The translations under genes and the position numbers were made by a program. From Gemmataceae bacterium (GTDB lineage: Bacteria; Planctomycetota; Planctomycetia; Gemmatales; Gemmataceae), in NCBI GenBank assembly GCA_020847555.1, contig JADLBT010000384.1, forward strand, positions 1 to 14,008: a stretch of DNA of 14,008 nt, read 5' to 3'. Below are positions 1-8,200 of the stretch, piece by piece; the first letter of the stretch is position 1, and each line of letters opens with the position of its first letter. The notes under the pieces were generated by a model. It was given only the letters and a program-made list of their open reading frames with translations, was not told the origin of the DNA and made no database searches.

Positions 1-301
1 TGAGCAGGCCGTCGCGGGTAATTCCAGCGTTGTTAACGAGGATGTCGAGCCCGCCCAGGGCCTCGGCGGCCGCCTTCACGAGCCGGTTCGCGGCCTCGGC
101 GTCGGCCACGTCGGCCTGGACGGCGAGCGCTTCACCTCCCGCCTCCCTGATCGTGGCGACCACCGCCTGGGCGGCAGCCCCCTGTGCCTGGTAGTTCACA
201 ACCACCCGCGCGCCGCGGCGGGCCAGTTCCAGGCAGACTGCCCGGCCGATTCCCCGCGAGCCGCCCGTGACGAGCGCGCTCTTCCCCTCCAGCTCGCCCA
301 T
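1..301 (-). CDS. fabG: 3-oxoacyl-ACP reductase FabG (N-terminal 100 residues, truncated by window edge)
   Basis: Beta-ketoacyl-ACP reductase of type II fatty acid synthesis, a cytosolic short-chain dehydrogenase that reduces 3-oxoacyl-ACP with NADPH. Visible directly: the N-terminal MGELEGKSALVTGGSRGIGR with the TGxxxGIG nucleotide-binding loop at residues 13-19, and the NNAG motif near residue 91. The catalytic Ser-Tyr-Lys lies beyond the window edge. The ATG at 301-299 is preceded by a strong GGAGGGG (plus-strand 307-313) five bases upstream, which fixes the start. It is downstream of fabD on the same strand, normally its immediate operon neighbour; here about 1.15 kb of low-GC sequence separates them. 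The assignment as FabG rather than another SDR rests on the sequence style and the fab context. Confidence 0.9.
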   Translation of the reverse strand, partial: MGELEGKSALVTGGSRGIGRAVCLELARRGARVVVNYQAQGAAAQAVVATIREAGGEALAVQADVADAEAANRLVKAAAEALGGLDILVNNAGITRDGLL

Positions 302-313
302 CGCCGCCCCTCC

Positions 314-803
314 CTAATCCGCTTTGTTGAATTTGTCAGGGAAACTCTTCTTTGCCTCGACAGTCAAGTCATCCAATTCCTTCTTCCTCTCGTCTGACGG
401 AGCGGCCTGATAATCCACTAACAACTGTCCGAACAAGGGAAACATAACCTGAATATGTCCTATTCTATTTCAATTGCTCTCTTTAAAAACCCGCTGTCCT
501 TCCAATACTTGACTGTATCCCACCGCTCGACTTGTCCGAAACAGTACCCGACCCGCTCTTTAGCCAAATTCCATCTATAGCCGCGGCCAAAACCCAAAAG
601 CATTAAGCTTTTACGCTTTCATCATCTTCATACGACTTAAACTCGGGTACGCGCATATACAATATAGTATTGCTATTGATTGCGCCCAAGTCAATCAATT
701 TTTGCAATCACCCTCCAAAACTCCGCCCCAGCAGGCACACGGGTAACTATAATAGCTTCGAATTAGTCAAAAATTAAACTGAACCCAATAACCGACCGTA
801 TTA
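314..803 (-). pseudogene. Frame-broken remnant of a low-GC gene, family not recognised
   Basis: No single ORF spans this stretch, but consecutive minus-strand segments in different frames read as plausible protein and join end to end. Segment A is at about 762-691 (contains TRVPAGAEFWRVIAKID, stop TGA 693-691). Segment B is at 707-603 (contains MRVPEFKSYEDDESVKA, stop TAA). Segment C is at 603-460 (starts MLLGFGRGYRWNLAKERVGY, 47 residues, stop TAG). Segment D is at 445-314 (starts MFPLFGQLLVDYQAAPSDER, 43 residues, stop TAG). The last segment is rich in Lys/Asp/Glu like a normal C-terminus. Joined, they give roughly 150 residues. None has a convincing ribosome binding site, which argues against four separate small genes. 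Indel errors in the assembly could give the same picture, but the high-GC flanks show no comparable damage. I do not recognise the family. Confidence 0.5.
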
Positions 804-1442
804 CTATTTTTTGCCCTCGATAACAATATCGCATCCACTACCGTCCTTAATTGCCAAAACTTTACGAGCTACACTTTGGTTCCATGCATCAATACCTGCC
901 TGCAGATTCTCAGCCGGTAAATTACGCTCTTTTAGATGTTCCTTGGTCAACTCGCTGACTCCGGCCTCAATTCTTTTCATCAGGCCAGTTACGCTCTCAT
1001 CCTTACTATTCTCAGACATCACGACTAGTTCAGCATAAACAGAAGCGATTCCTCCGGCAAGGGTAAACTTATTAGGATTCTTCTGATACAGGGCATAAAT
1101 CTGATCGATGAAATTGTCCACAATATCGACCGAACAGGAACCATTCTGCAGAGTCTTGCCTTTATAAACGGCTGTCACTTCTTTCTTAATTTCATTCTGA
1201 GCCGTAATAGGCACAATAACCTCAGGAGTTACAGCCGACGTTGAAGTTTGTTCTGCAGTAACAACCTTCGTCTGCCCTGGTATAACTGTTGCAGTAAATG
1301 ATTCTGTTGCTACCGTTGCTGCCCCCAACACTTCAGGCTCACTACCGCCTCCTCCACACTCCACGCCCGCTGCCCCTGCCAGTGACAAACCTGCCGCAGC
1401 AACGACGCTTGCCTTCCAGGGTACTCGCAATTTCTCAGACAT
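804..1442 (-). CDS. Exported protein of unknown function, possible atypical lipoprotein
   Basis: A 212-residue protein of unrecognised family. The N-terminus has basic residues (K4, R6, K10), a hydrophobic stretch at about 11-27 and then Cys29 followed by four glycines, which looks like a lipoprotein signal. However, the residues before the cysteine (GVE) break the usual lipobox, which wants a small residue at -1. Residues 40-80 are rich in Thr/Val/Ala and resemble an extended linker. Residues 85-212 look like a folded, charged domain with two further cysteines (C103, C204). The ATG at 1442-1440 lies six bases after the fabD stop, so it is probably co-transcribed and perhaps translated by reinitiation. 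Base composition is clearly lower in GC than fabD, which suggests foreign origin. Export is inferred from the signal; the function is unknown. Confidence 0.7.
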   Translation of the reverse strand: MSEKLRVPWKASVVAAAGLSLAGAAGVECGGGGSEPEVLGAATVATESFTATVIPGQTKVVTAEQTSTSAVTPEVIVPITAQNEIKKEVTAVYKGKTLQNGSCSVDIVDNFIDQIYALYQKNPNKFTLAGGIASVYAELVVMSENSKDESVTGLMKRIEAGVSELTKEHLKERNLPAENLQAGIDAWNQSVARKVLAIKDGSGCDIVIEGKK

Positions 1443-1448
1443 TCTGCC

Positions 1449-2537
1449 TCAAGTTTCCGGCCGGAAGAGCTGAACGCGAACGGTGGCGGCGTCGTTCACG
1501 TTGACACAGGTCGATCTGCGCAGCATCCGCTTGATGATCGCTGTCAGCACCCGCCCCGGGCCGAACTCGAAGAACGTCTCGACGCCCTGCTGCCCGAGGA
1601 ACTCCACGGTCTGGCTCCACTGCACGGGCCGCGACACCTGGTCCACCAGCTCGTTGCGCAGCGCCAGCTCGTCGCGCGCAGGCGTCGCCGTGCAGTTCAC
1701 GACCACTGGCACGACGGCGTCGCGGATGGGTGCCGTGGCCACAGGCTGCACCATCGCCTCGGCGGCGGGCTTCATGAGCGAGCTATGGAAGGCACCGCTC
1801 ACGCTCAAAGGGATGACCTTCGCCGCGCCGCGTGCCTTTGCGTAGTCGAGTGCGCGCACGACGGCTTCGCGGCGTCCGCCGATGACGATCTGACCGGGTG
1901 CGTTGACGTTGCAGATCTCCGCACCGGCCTCCCGGCAGACGTCCTCGCAGTCGGATACGTCCAGCCCCAGGACGGCGGCCATTGTGCCGGGATTTCGGTC
2001 GCCGGCCGTCTGCATCAGCTCACCGCGGGTACGCAGCAGACGCACGGCGCCGTCGAAGGAGAGCGCGCCGGCCGCGACCAGGGCGGAGTACTCGCCGAGC
2101 GAATGGCCCGCCACGAACGCCGGTCGCGCCTGCAGGAGGACGGGCGACAGCTCGGTCGCGACCTTGAGCAGCGCCAGGCTCGTCACCGCGATCGCCGGTT
2201 GGGCGTTCCGCGTCTCCCGCAGCTCTTCGTCGGGCCCTTCGAAACACAGGCGGCTGAGGGGCGTGCCCAGGATCTCGTCCGCCCGATCGAAGAGGTCGCG
2301 CGCGGAGGGGAACTGGTCGTAAAGGTCCTTCCCCATGCCTACGGCCTGGGCACCCTGGCCGGGGAAGACGAACGCTCGGTCCTTCTGCGTCCCGTCGCCG
2401 AAGGCGAGGAAGGCCGCCTCCGCCGTCGGCGACGTGGTTAGCTTTCCAGTTCGGGGTTCGGCAGCGTGATCGCCTCGCGTCCCCGGTAGGTCCCGCAGAC
2501 CGGGCAGGCGTGGTGTGCCAGCCGCGGGCTCTTGCAC
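1449..2537 (-). CDS. fabD: Malonyl-CoA:ACP transacylase FabD (start unresolved)
   Basis: Transfers malonyl from CoA to acyl carrier protein, supplying the elongation unit for fatty acid synthesis in the cytosol. Clear family motifs: FVFPGQGAQAVGMG at the start of the domain, the nucleophile motif GHSLGEYSALVAAGAL with the Ser codon at 2102-2100, and SGAFHSSLM with the catalytic His codon at 1787-1785. The end is RPET then TGA. The start is a problem: between the rpmF TAA (2440-2438) and the first motif there is no ATG, GTG or TTG in any frame. The nearest canonical in-frame start is the GTG at 2537-2535, used here. It would place about 50 unconserved residues in front and overlap rpmF by about 100 bases. 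A non-standard start (for instance ACG near 2435, giving about 328 residues, close to the usual FabD length) or an assembly error is equally possible. Identity is secure, the 5' end is not. Confidence 0.9.
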   Translation of the reverse strand: MQEPAAGTPRLPGLRDLPGTRGDHAAEPRTGKLTTSPTAEAAFLAFGDGTQKDRAFVFPGQGAQAVGMGKDLYDQFPSARDLFDRADEILGTPLSRLCFEGPDEELRETRNAQPAIAVTSLALLKVATELSPVLLQARPAFVAGHSLGEYSALVAAGALSFDGAVRLLRTRGELMQTAGDRNPGTMAAVLGLDVSDCEDVCREAGAEICNVNAPGQIVIGGRREAVVRALDYAKARGAAKVIPLSVSGAFHSSLMKPAAEAMVQPVATAPIRDAVVPVVVNCTATPARDELALRNELVDQVSRPVQWSQTVEFLGQQGVETFFEFGPGRVLTAIIKRMLRRSTCVNVNDAATVRVQLFRPET

Positions 2538-2635
2538 CGCGGACAGTCGACGACGTGGGGCATGGCTATCTTGAGATGGCTGCGGCGCTTGCCCTGCCGC
2601 GACTTCGCGTACTTCCGCTTCGGCAGCGGTGGCAT
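2438..2635 (-). CDS. rpmF: 50S ribosomal protein L32
   Basis: A 65-residue structural protein of the large ribosomal subunit. The N-terminus MPPLPKRKYAKSRQGKRRSH is the typical basic L32 start, and two CxxC pairs (CPRC and CPVCG) form the zinc-ribbon variant of the family. The ATG at 2635-2633 has AAGGAG (plus-strand 2643-2648) seven bases upstream. It follows yceD by about 20 bases and precedes fabD, the common bacterial arrangement that links ribosome and lipid synthesis genes. The tail (TLPNPELES) is short and acidic. Confident call. Confidence 0.95.
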   Translation of the reverse strand: MPPLPKRKYAKSRQGKRRSHLKIAMPHVVDCPRCKSPRLAHHACPVCGTYRGREAITLPNPELES

Positions 2636-2655
2636 GGTGGGTCTCCTTCAGGTTG

Positions 2656-3156
2656 TCACCCATTCGTTGAACGCTTCAACGCTGCCAGGGCCGCCCAGCG
2701 CGAGTCCGCCGGAGAGCGGTCGCAGCGACAGCTCGCGAGGCTCAGGTCCTGCCCGCACTCGGGGCAGATCCCCGGACAGTCAGGACGACAGAGCGGCTGC
2801 ATGGCAGCAGCCACCTCGGTATATTGCCGCACGGCCTCCGTAATGTCGATCGTGTGGTCGAGCCCGATGAGGAACGCGTCGAGGTCCTCCGGCTGCTGAA
2901 GGCGCACGCCCGTCAGCACGTCCACCTGCTGGACATAGATCTCGTCGAAGCGAACGTGGGCCGGGTAGCCAAACGGGACGAGGCAGCGGCTGCAGCGGTC
3001 CTCGATGATCACCTCCGCGTCGACGTGCACCAGCACGCCGCCCGGCGTCCGCGTCAGCAGGGCCGAACCACGGTGCACCGGCGGGTCCTGCTCGAGCGAA
3101 AAACGTCGGGTGGAACCAACCGGCTCGCGCAGCAGTTGCGAGACATTGAACAGCAT
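2656..3156 (-). CDS. YceD / DUF177 family protein
   Basis: A 166-residue member of the DUF177 (YceD) family, which is regularly found directly upstream of rpmF; members have been linked to 23S rRNA accumulation. The sequence shows the family cysteine motifs: CSRCLVPFG in the middle and CRPDCPGICPECGQDL towards the C-terminus, likely metal-binding, with an acidic segment between. The reading frame is open further upstream to a GTG at 3195, but ATG 3156-3154 is preferred. It has GAGGTG (plus-strand 3163-3168) six bases upstream, and starting with MLFNVSQLL matches the usual family start. This is the first gene of the yceD-rpmF-fabD operon. The precise biochemical role is not known. Confidence 0.88.
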   Translation of the reverse strand: MLFNVSQLLREPVGSTRRFSLEQDPPVHRGSALLTRTPGGVLVHVDAEVIIEDRCSRCLVPFGYPAHVRFDEIYVQQVDVLTGVRLQQPEDLDAFLIGLDHTIDITEAVRQYTEVAAAMQPLCRPDCPGICPECGQDLSLASCRCDRSPADSRWAALAALKRSTNG

Positions 3157-3186
3157 GGGGAACACCTCACGAGTGGAGGTAGTTCC

Positions 3187-3192
3187 AGTATA
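3187..3192 (-). promoter_or_regulatory. Possible -10 element for the yceD operon
   Basis: The minus strand reads TATACT here, about 30 bases before the yceD ATG, a good match to a sigma-70 -10 box in an otherwise GC-rich gap. No convincing -35 hexamer lies 16-18 bases upstream, so this is tentative. Its position also argues against translation starting at the GTG at 3195. Confidence 0.3.
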
Positions 3193-3286
3193 CACCGTGG
3201 TGCCCGCCTTCCCTCGACCTGCCGCTCCCTCATCGCTCGACCACCTCGTGGCGAGCCTTCCCGCGGTGTCCCTGTCGCCAGTTGTT

Positions 3287-3299
3287 CACATGGCATGTG
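3287..3299. promoter_or_regulatory. Palindrome CACATGGCATGTG upstream of the protease gene
   Basis: A perfect inverted repeat with six-base arms (CACATG / CATGTG) around a central G. It lies in the divergent gap between yceD and the S53 protease, about 12 bases before a possible -35 box of the protease promoter. It could be an operator; no matching regulator gene is adjacent and only one copy was seen. Confidence 0.3.
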
Positions 3300-3311
3300 C
3301 CAATTCCCTCA

Positions 3312-3340
3312 TTGATCGCCCTCATGGACCGGTGTACGGT
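3312..3340 (+). promoter_or_regulatory. Possible promoter of the S53 protease gene
   Basis: TTGATC at 3312-3317 and TACGGT at 3335-3340 are separated by exactly 17 bases and lie about 40 bases upstream of the chosen ATG. The -35 box matches well; the -10 box keeps only TA at positions one and two and the final T. Weak to moderate support from sequence alone. Confidence 0.3.
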
Positions 3341-3378
3341 GCCCCGGTTGACGCCCCTGCAGCGTGGAGGAGAGACAG

Positions 3379-5241
3379 ATGAAGTGGATTGCCGGGCTGC
3401 TCGCATTCGTCGTCGTTCTCGTGTCGTCGGGCGGGGCGATGCCCGCCCTGGCCGGTTCCCCGCCCTCCGGGCCGTCGTTCGCCGAGGTCAACCAGGGCCC
3501 CCTCGGGCCCGGCCGCGTCAACCATCCCCTCTTCGTCCACGTCAACGGTCGTAGCGCCACCGGCGAGCCGAAGGTCACCAGCGCTGTGCCTTCCGGTTAC
3601 ACGCCCGCGCAAATCCAGGCCTATCTGGGCCTCAGCGGCGACGGTGCCGGCCAGACCATCGCAATCGTCGACGCCTTCGATCACCCCTCGATCGCCTCCG
3701 ACCTCAACACCTTCAGCCACCAGTTCAGCCTGCCCCTGATCTGCGGCTCGGTTGGTGCCGACCCCGCGAACTGCTTCACATTCGTCAAGGCAACGCCGCA
3801 GGGGACCCCAGGCGTCGATCCTGGCTGGGCCCTCGAGATCGCCCTCGACGTGCAGTGGGCCCACGCCGTCGCGCCCAAGGCGACCATCCTCCTGGTAGAA
3901 GCGGCAACGAACAGCCTCGCAAACCTCCTCTCCGCCGTCGATTACGCGGCCGGTCAGGGCGCCAGTGTCATCAGCCTCAGCTGGGGCACCAACGAATTCA
4001 GCACCGAGACGGTCTACGACTCCCACTGCCGACTGGCCGCGGCCGTCTGCACGGCGGCCTCCGGTGACGCCGGCAATCCGGGCATCTGGCCCGCCTATGA
4101 CCCCTACGTCGTCGCCGTGGGCGGCACCACCCTCTCCCTCGGCGCCGGCGGTGCGGTGAGCGGCGAAAGCGCCTGGAGCGGATCGGGTGGCGGCGTCAGC
4201 CTCTTCGAGGCGAAGCCCGCCTACCAGGCCGCCGTCAACACATACGCCAAACGCGGCATTCCCGACGTCTCCTATGACGCCGATCCTACGACCGGCTTCG
4301 CCGTCTATGACACCGTCGCCTACAGCGGCCAGACCGGCTGGTTCAAGGTGGGCGGCACGAGCGCTGGTGCGCCCCAGTGGGCTGCCGTCATCGCCGTTGC
4401 GAACCAGCTGCGAGCGGCCGCCGGCCAGGGCCCGTTCGGCTCGTCAACCTTCCAGATCCACCAGCAGCTCTACGCCCTGACGGCCGGCCTCGCCGACGTC
4501 ACCTCGGGCGCGAACGGCAGCTGCGGCGCGGTGTGCACGGCAAAGGCCGGCTACGACTTTGTCACCGGCCTCGGCAGCCCGCGGGCCGGCGTCGACAGCG
4601 CACTCGCCGCCGCCGTCGCGCCCACGCCCGACTTCTCCCTCTCGGCCACTCCCGGCAGCCGCTCCGTTAATCCTGGGGGCAGCACGAGCTACACGGTGAA
4701 CGTCACCGCGAGTGGCGGCTTCAGCGGCTCCGTCTCGCTCGCCCTCTCCGGCCAGCCAGCCGGCGTGAGCGGCAGCTTCAGCCCGAACCCCGCGACCTCC
4801 TCGTCGACGCTGTCCATCACCACCACCACCTCCGCGCCAACCGGGACCTACACGCTGACGGTCACCGGCACCAGCGGCAGCCTTGTCCACACCACGGCAG
4901 TTTCGCTCACGATCTCGGCGACCTCGTCGGCTGACTTCGCCGTCTCCTCGAGCGTTGCCAGCATGACCCTGAGGCGCTCGTCCAGCGGAACCGCGAGCGT
5001 GGCCGTCCGCTCCGTTGGCGGCTTCAGCTCACCCGTCGCCCTCACTGTCACCGGCCTGCCGGCGGGCGTCAGCGCGCGCTTCGGCTCGTCGTCTCTGGCG
5101 CCCCCGCCGAACGGCTCAGCAACGACGTCGCTGCGTATCACGACCAGCTTCTTCAGCGTGCGCGGCACCTTCACCGTGATGATCACGGGCAAGTCCGGGG
5201 CTATCACCCATTCGGTTCCCCTGAAGCTCACCATCCAGTAG
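3379..5241 (+). CDS. Secreted sedolisin-family (S53) serine protease with two C-terminal Ig-like domains
   Basis: An exported endopeptidase of family S53, usually active at acid pH, with a Ser-Glu-Asp catalytic set. ATG 3379 is chosen over the in-frame GTG at 3364 because GGAGG (3366-3370) sits eight bases before it and a signal peptide then begins at once (MKWIAGLLAFVVVLVSSGG..., cleavage likely after about ALA at 25). Catalytic residues in 620-residue numbering: Glu153 and Asp157 in WALEIALDVQWAH, oxyanion Asp230 in SGDAGNPG, and Ser328 in GGTSAGAPQWAA. The DVTSG...GYDFVTGLGSP segment near 373-400 fits the family's calcium site. Only about 50 residues separate the signal peptide from the catalytic domain, so the usual long pro-domain is missing. 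Residues 417-513 and 518-620 are two related beta-sandwich repeats (GGFSG..AL.GQPAGVS and GGFSS..ALTVTGLPAGVS), probably for surface or substrate attachment. It is a monocistronic gene facing the kinase gene. Confidence 0.9.
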   Translation: MKWIAGLLAFVVVLVSSGGAMPALAGSPPSGPSFAEVNQGPLGPGRVNHPLFVHVNGRSATGEPKVTSAVPSGYTPAQIQAYLGLSGDGAGQTIAIVDAFDHPSIASDLNTFSHQFSLPLICGSVGADPANCFTFVKATPQGTPGVDPGWALEIALDVQWAHAVAPKATILLVEAATNSLANLLSAVDYAAGQGASVISLSWGTNEFSTETVYDSHCRLAAAVCTAASGDAGNPGIWPAYDPYVVAVGGTTLSLGAGGAVSGESAWSGSGGGVSLFEAKPAYQAAVNTYAKRGIPDVSYDADPTTGFAVYDTVAYSGQTGWFKVGGTSAGAPQWAAVIAVANQLRAAAGQGPFGSSTFQIHQQLYALTAGLADVTSGANGSCGAVCTAKAGYDFVTGLGSPRAGVDSALAAAVAPTPDFSLSATPGSRSVNPGGSTSYTVNVTASGGFSGSVSLALSGQPAGVSGSFSPNPATSSSTLSITTTTSAPTGTYTLTVTGTSGSLVHTTAVSLTISATSSADFAVSSSVASMTLRRSSSGTASVAVRSVGGFSSPVALTVTGLPAGVSARFGSSSLAPPPNGSATTSLRITTSFFSVRGTFTVMITGKSGAITHSVPLKLTIQ

Positions 5242-5255
5242 CCGCCGGGCGCGGC
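5241..5255. terminator. Small GC hairpin between convergent genes
   Basis: GCCGC and GCGGC form a five-base-pair stem around CGGGC in the very short gap between the protease stop and the kinase stop. There is no T-tract on either strand, so intrinsic termination is doubtful; it may only be a by-product of GC-rich composition. Confidence 0.2.
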
Positions 5256-5260
5256 AGCGG

Positions 5261-8200
5261 TCAGGGGCACGCGTCGCGGGCTTCCCTACCGACCGCCTGC
5301 AGCAGCTGCGTAACGAGGTCGCCTGGCAGGAAGGGCTTGAGGATGAAGGCGGCCGCGCCCTCCCGCAGCTCCGGCACCGCCTGGCCGTCGTCCTTCCCGC
5401 TCATGATCACGACACGCACGCCGGGACGCAGGTTGCGCAGCGCGAGGAAGGTCCGCGCACCGTCCATCAGCGGCATCGCCAAGTCGAGCAGCACCGCGTC
5501 GAAGCCGGCCGGGTCCCGCGCGAAGAGCTCGACTGCCTGCATCCCGTCCTCCGCGGCTACCACCGCGAAGCCGCGGCTGCGCAGCATCCGCGCTGTCACC
5601 TCGCGTACGCCCGGGTCGTCGTCGACAACAAGGATCCGCAGGCCCCCGCGGCCGGATGTGGGCGCTTGCTCTCTGCCCGCCCGCTGCTCCACGCTTTCTC
5701 GCGATGTGCTTCCCGCCGCCCGTACGGGCAGGTAGATTCGGAAAGCGGTCCCCCTGCCCGGCTGGCTCGCGATCGTGATCGCCCCGCCATGCCCTCGCAC
5801 GATCCCCTGGACGGCGGCCAGCCCAAGGCCGCGCCCCGTGAACTTCGTCGTGAAGAACGGCTCGAACACCCGCGCCTGCGTCTCCGGGTCCATGCCACAG
5901 CCCGTGTCGCTCACCTCGACGGAGACGTACTCTCCTTCCGACACGTCCTCGCTCCAGGAACCGACTGCGAGCGTCGCGCGGTCGAGGCGGACGAGCGCAG
6001 TGGCGATGCGGATCTCGCCGTTGTCGTCGCCGAGCGCGTCGGAGGCGTTCGTGATCAGGTTCATGATCACCTGCCGCAGCTGCGTGGCGTCGCCCTCGAT
6101 GAGAGGCAGGCCGTGCGCCAGGTCGTATTCCACCTGCGCGCGCGGCGAGATCGCCACCCCCAGCAGGCGGCCCGTCTCCTGCACGACCTGGGAGAGGTCG
6201 ATCGGTTCGGCGAGGAGCCGGCCACGCCCGGCGTACGCCATCAGCTGCCGCGTCAGGTCCGCCGCGCGGCGGGCGGCCGTTTCGATGTCGTGGAGCGCCT
6301 CCGCCGTCGGCGAGTTCTCGGCCACGTCCATCAGCGCGAAGCCCGCATTGCCGAGTATCGTGACAAGCAGATTGTTGAAGTCGTGCGCGACGCCCCCGGC
6401 CAGCAGGCTCAACCCTTCGAGCTTCTGCGCCTCCTGAATGCGCCGATCGAGCCGGCGACGCTCCTCCTGTGCCCGGCGATCCTCTGTGATGTCCCGGGAG
6501 ATGCCCGCGAGGCGACAGATCCGGCCCTGAACGTCGCGTATCGGCACCAGTTGCGTGGAGAGTGTGAGCTTGTTCGCCGGCAGGTCGAGTTCGTGCTCGT
6601 ACGTGAGCGCGTGCCCCGCCTCGAGGCAGCGCCGGTAGCGCCCCGTCAGCAGCGCGGCCAGCTTCGGCGGCATGATCTCCCCCGGCTCGCGGCCGCGCAC
6701 GACAGCCGTCGACAGTCCCGACACCCGTTCATACGCCCGGTTGAGCCCCTCGTACACGAATCGACCGTCGGATTCGACGCGGATCAGGGAGATCATGTCC
6801 GACGTGTTGTCATAGATGCCGCGGTAGCGCTCCTCGCTCTCGCCCAATGCGTCCTCTGCGGCGCGCTGCTCGCTCAGGTCCCGGAAGATCGCTCCCCCGC
6901 ACACCATCTGCCCGTCTGTTCCGAAGACGGGGAAGATCAGCGCCGAGACGGGCCCTAGCCGGCCGGTGTTCGCCTGCGTGACCGATGTGCTCAGCTCGAC
7001 TGTGCGGCCCGCCACCACTTCGGCGATCGTACGCTCCACGTCTTCCTCGGATCCGGACGCCGCGGCGAAGATCGGCGTCCCCAGCATCCCCTCGCTGCTC
7101 CGCCCGAAAAGCCGTTCGGCGCCCCGGTTCCAGGTCGTCACCCGCCCCGTTTCGTCTGTGCTGAAGACTGCGTCGGGCGACGACGAGACGATCGCCGCCA
7201 GCAACGCCCGCTCCGCACGCGTCGCATGCTGCTCGGTCACGTCTCGCGCGATCATGGCGGCACCGGTCACCTCGCCGCGCTCATTCAGGAGCGGGAAGAA
7301 CGACGCAGCCAGCCGGAGACGCCGCCCGTCCTTCGTCAGGCGGACCATGCCCGCCTCTTCGGCGACTTCCCCGGCCATCAGGCGTGGCCAGTGGTGGTCC
7401 GAAAACGACCCGTCCGGGAAAACCTCCTCGGGCCGCCTTCCGAGCACCTCCTCGGCCGCGTAGCCGAGTGCCGCCTCGGCCCCGCGGTTCCACGTCAGGT
7501 ACCGACCTTCGACGTCCCGGCTGATGATGACGTCGGTCGACCACTCCACCACCGTCGTCAGCCGCGCGCGCTCTTCCTCTGCCCGGCGCTGCGCTGTCAC
7601 GTCGTCGATGACGACCAGTGTCGCCGGTCGCCCCTGGAACGTCAGCCTCTGCGCGTTGATGCGCACGCAAATGACTGACCCGTCCTTCTTCTGGTGGCGC
7701 CACTCGCCCATGTTGCCCACCGAGTTGGTCGCCATCTGCGCAAGGAAGGCCTCTCTGTCCTCAGCCGGGCGGACGTCGACCAGCCGCATGGCCAGGAACT
7801 CGTCGCGCGTGTAGCCGTAGTGCGCCACCGCCCGCTCGTTCACTTCCAGAAACGCCAGCGTCTCGTTGTCGTAGACCCACATCGGCTGCGGGTTGCGGAC
7901 GAAGAGCAGCTTGAACGTCTCCGCCTCGGCGCGTTGCGCGGTCTCCGCCGCCCGCCGCGCGCTGATGTCTCGCGCGACGCCCTGCACGCTGACCGGCTTC
8001 CCGTCCTCATACACCAGGCGGGAATGCGCTTCCAGGGGTACCACGCGGCCGTCGCGCGTGACGATCTCCAGCTCCCAGGTGGTCGTCGCCTCCACGCCCG
8101 CCAGCTTCCGCCGCGTCATCTCGCGCGCCTGATCGTGCAGCCCGGGAACGATGAGGTCGAAGATGGTCATGCTCAGCAGCTCGGCCCGCGAATACCCGGT

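Larger units (their letters stand above)
302..1448. other. Low-GC block inserted between fabD and fabG
   Basis: The sequence between the fabD stop codon and the fabG ribosome binding site is much more AT-rich than its surroundings: bases 601-720 contain 45 G/C out of 120, against 44 out of 60 in the fabD stretch 2341-2400. The block contains an intact ORF (804-1442) and frame-broken coding sequence (314-803), both on the minus strand like the host operon. Its borders coincide with gene borders: six bases separate the fabD TGA from the next ATG, and a TAG abuts the fabG Shine-Dalgarno. No terminal inverted repeats, target-site duplication, integrase or transposase was seen. Acquisition by horizontal transfer is an inference; an assembly artefact is less likely because the junctions respect gene ends. 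Confidence 0.65.

Noticed and set aside
302..1448. Transposon or integron explanation for the low-GC block
   Set aside because: No terminal inverted repeats, direct target repeats, recombinase gene or tRNA attachment site could be found by reading either end.
2538..2663. fabD starting at ATG 2663 before rpmF
   Set aside because: Would translate the whole rpmF gene in a second frame; the added residues are low complexity and unlike FabD.
3322..4026. 234-codon minus-strand open frame
   Set aside because: Antisense to the S53 protease signal and catalytic region; Gly/Arg/Asp-rich with no motif.
5666..6958. 430-codon open frame on the plus strand
   Set aside because: Lies wholly opposite the histidine kinase, whose reading frame is supported by many motifs; the product is Arg/His-rich without recognisable domains.
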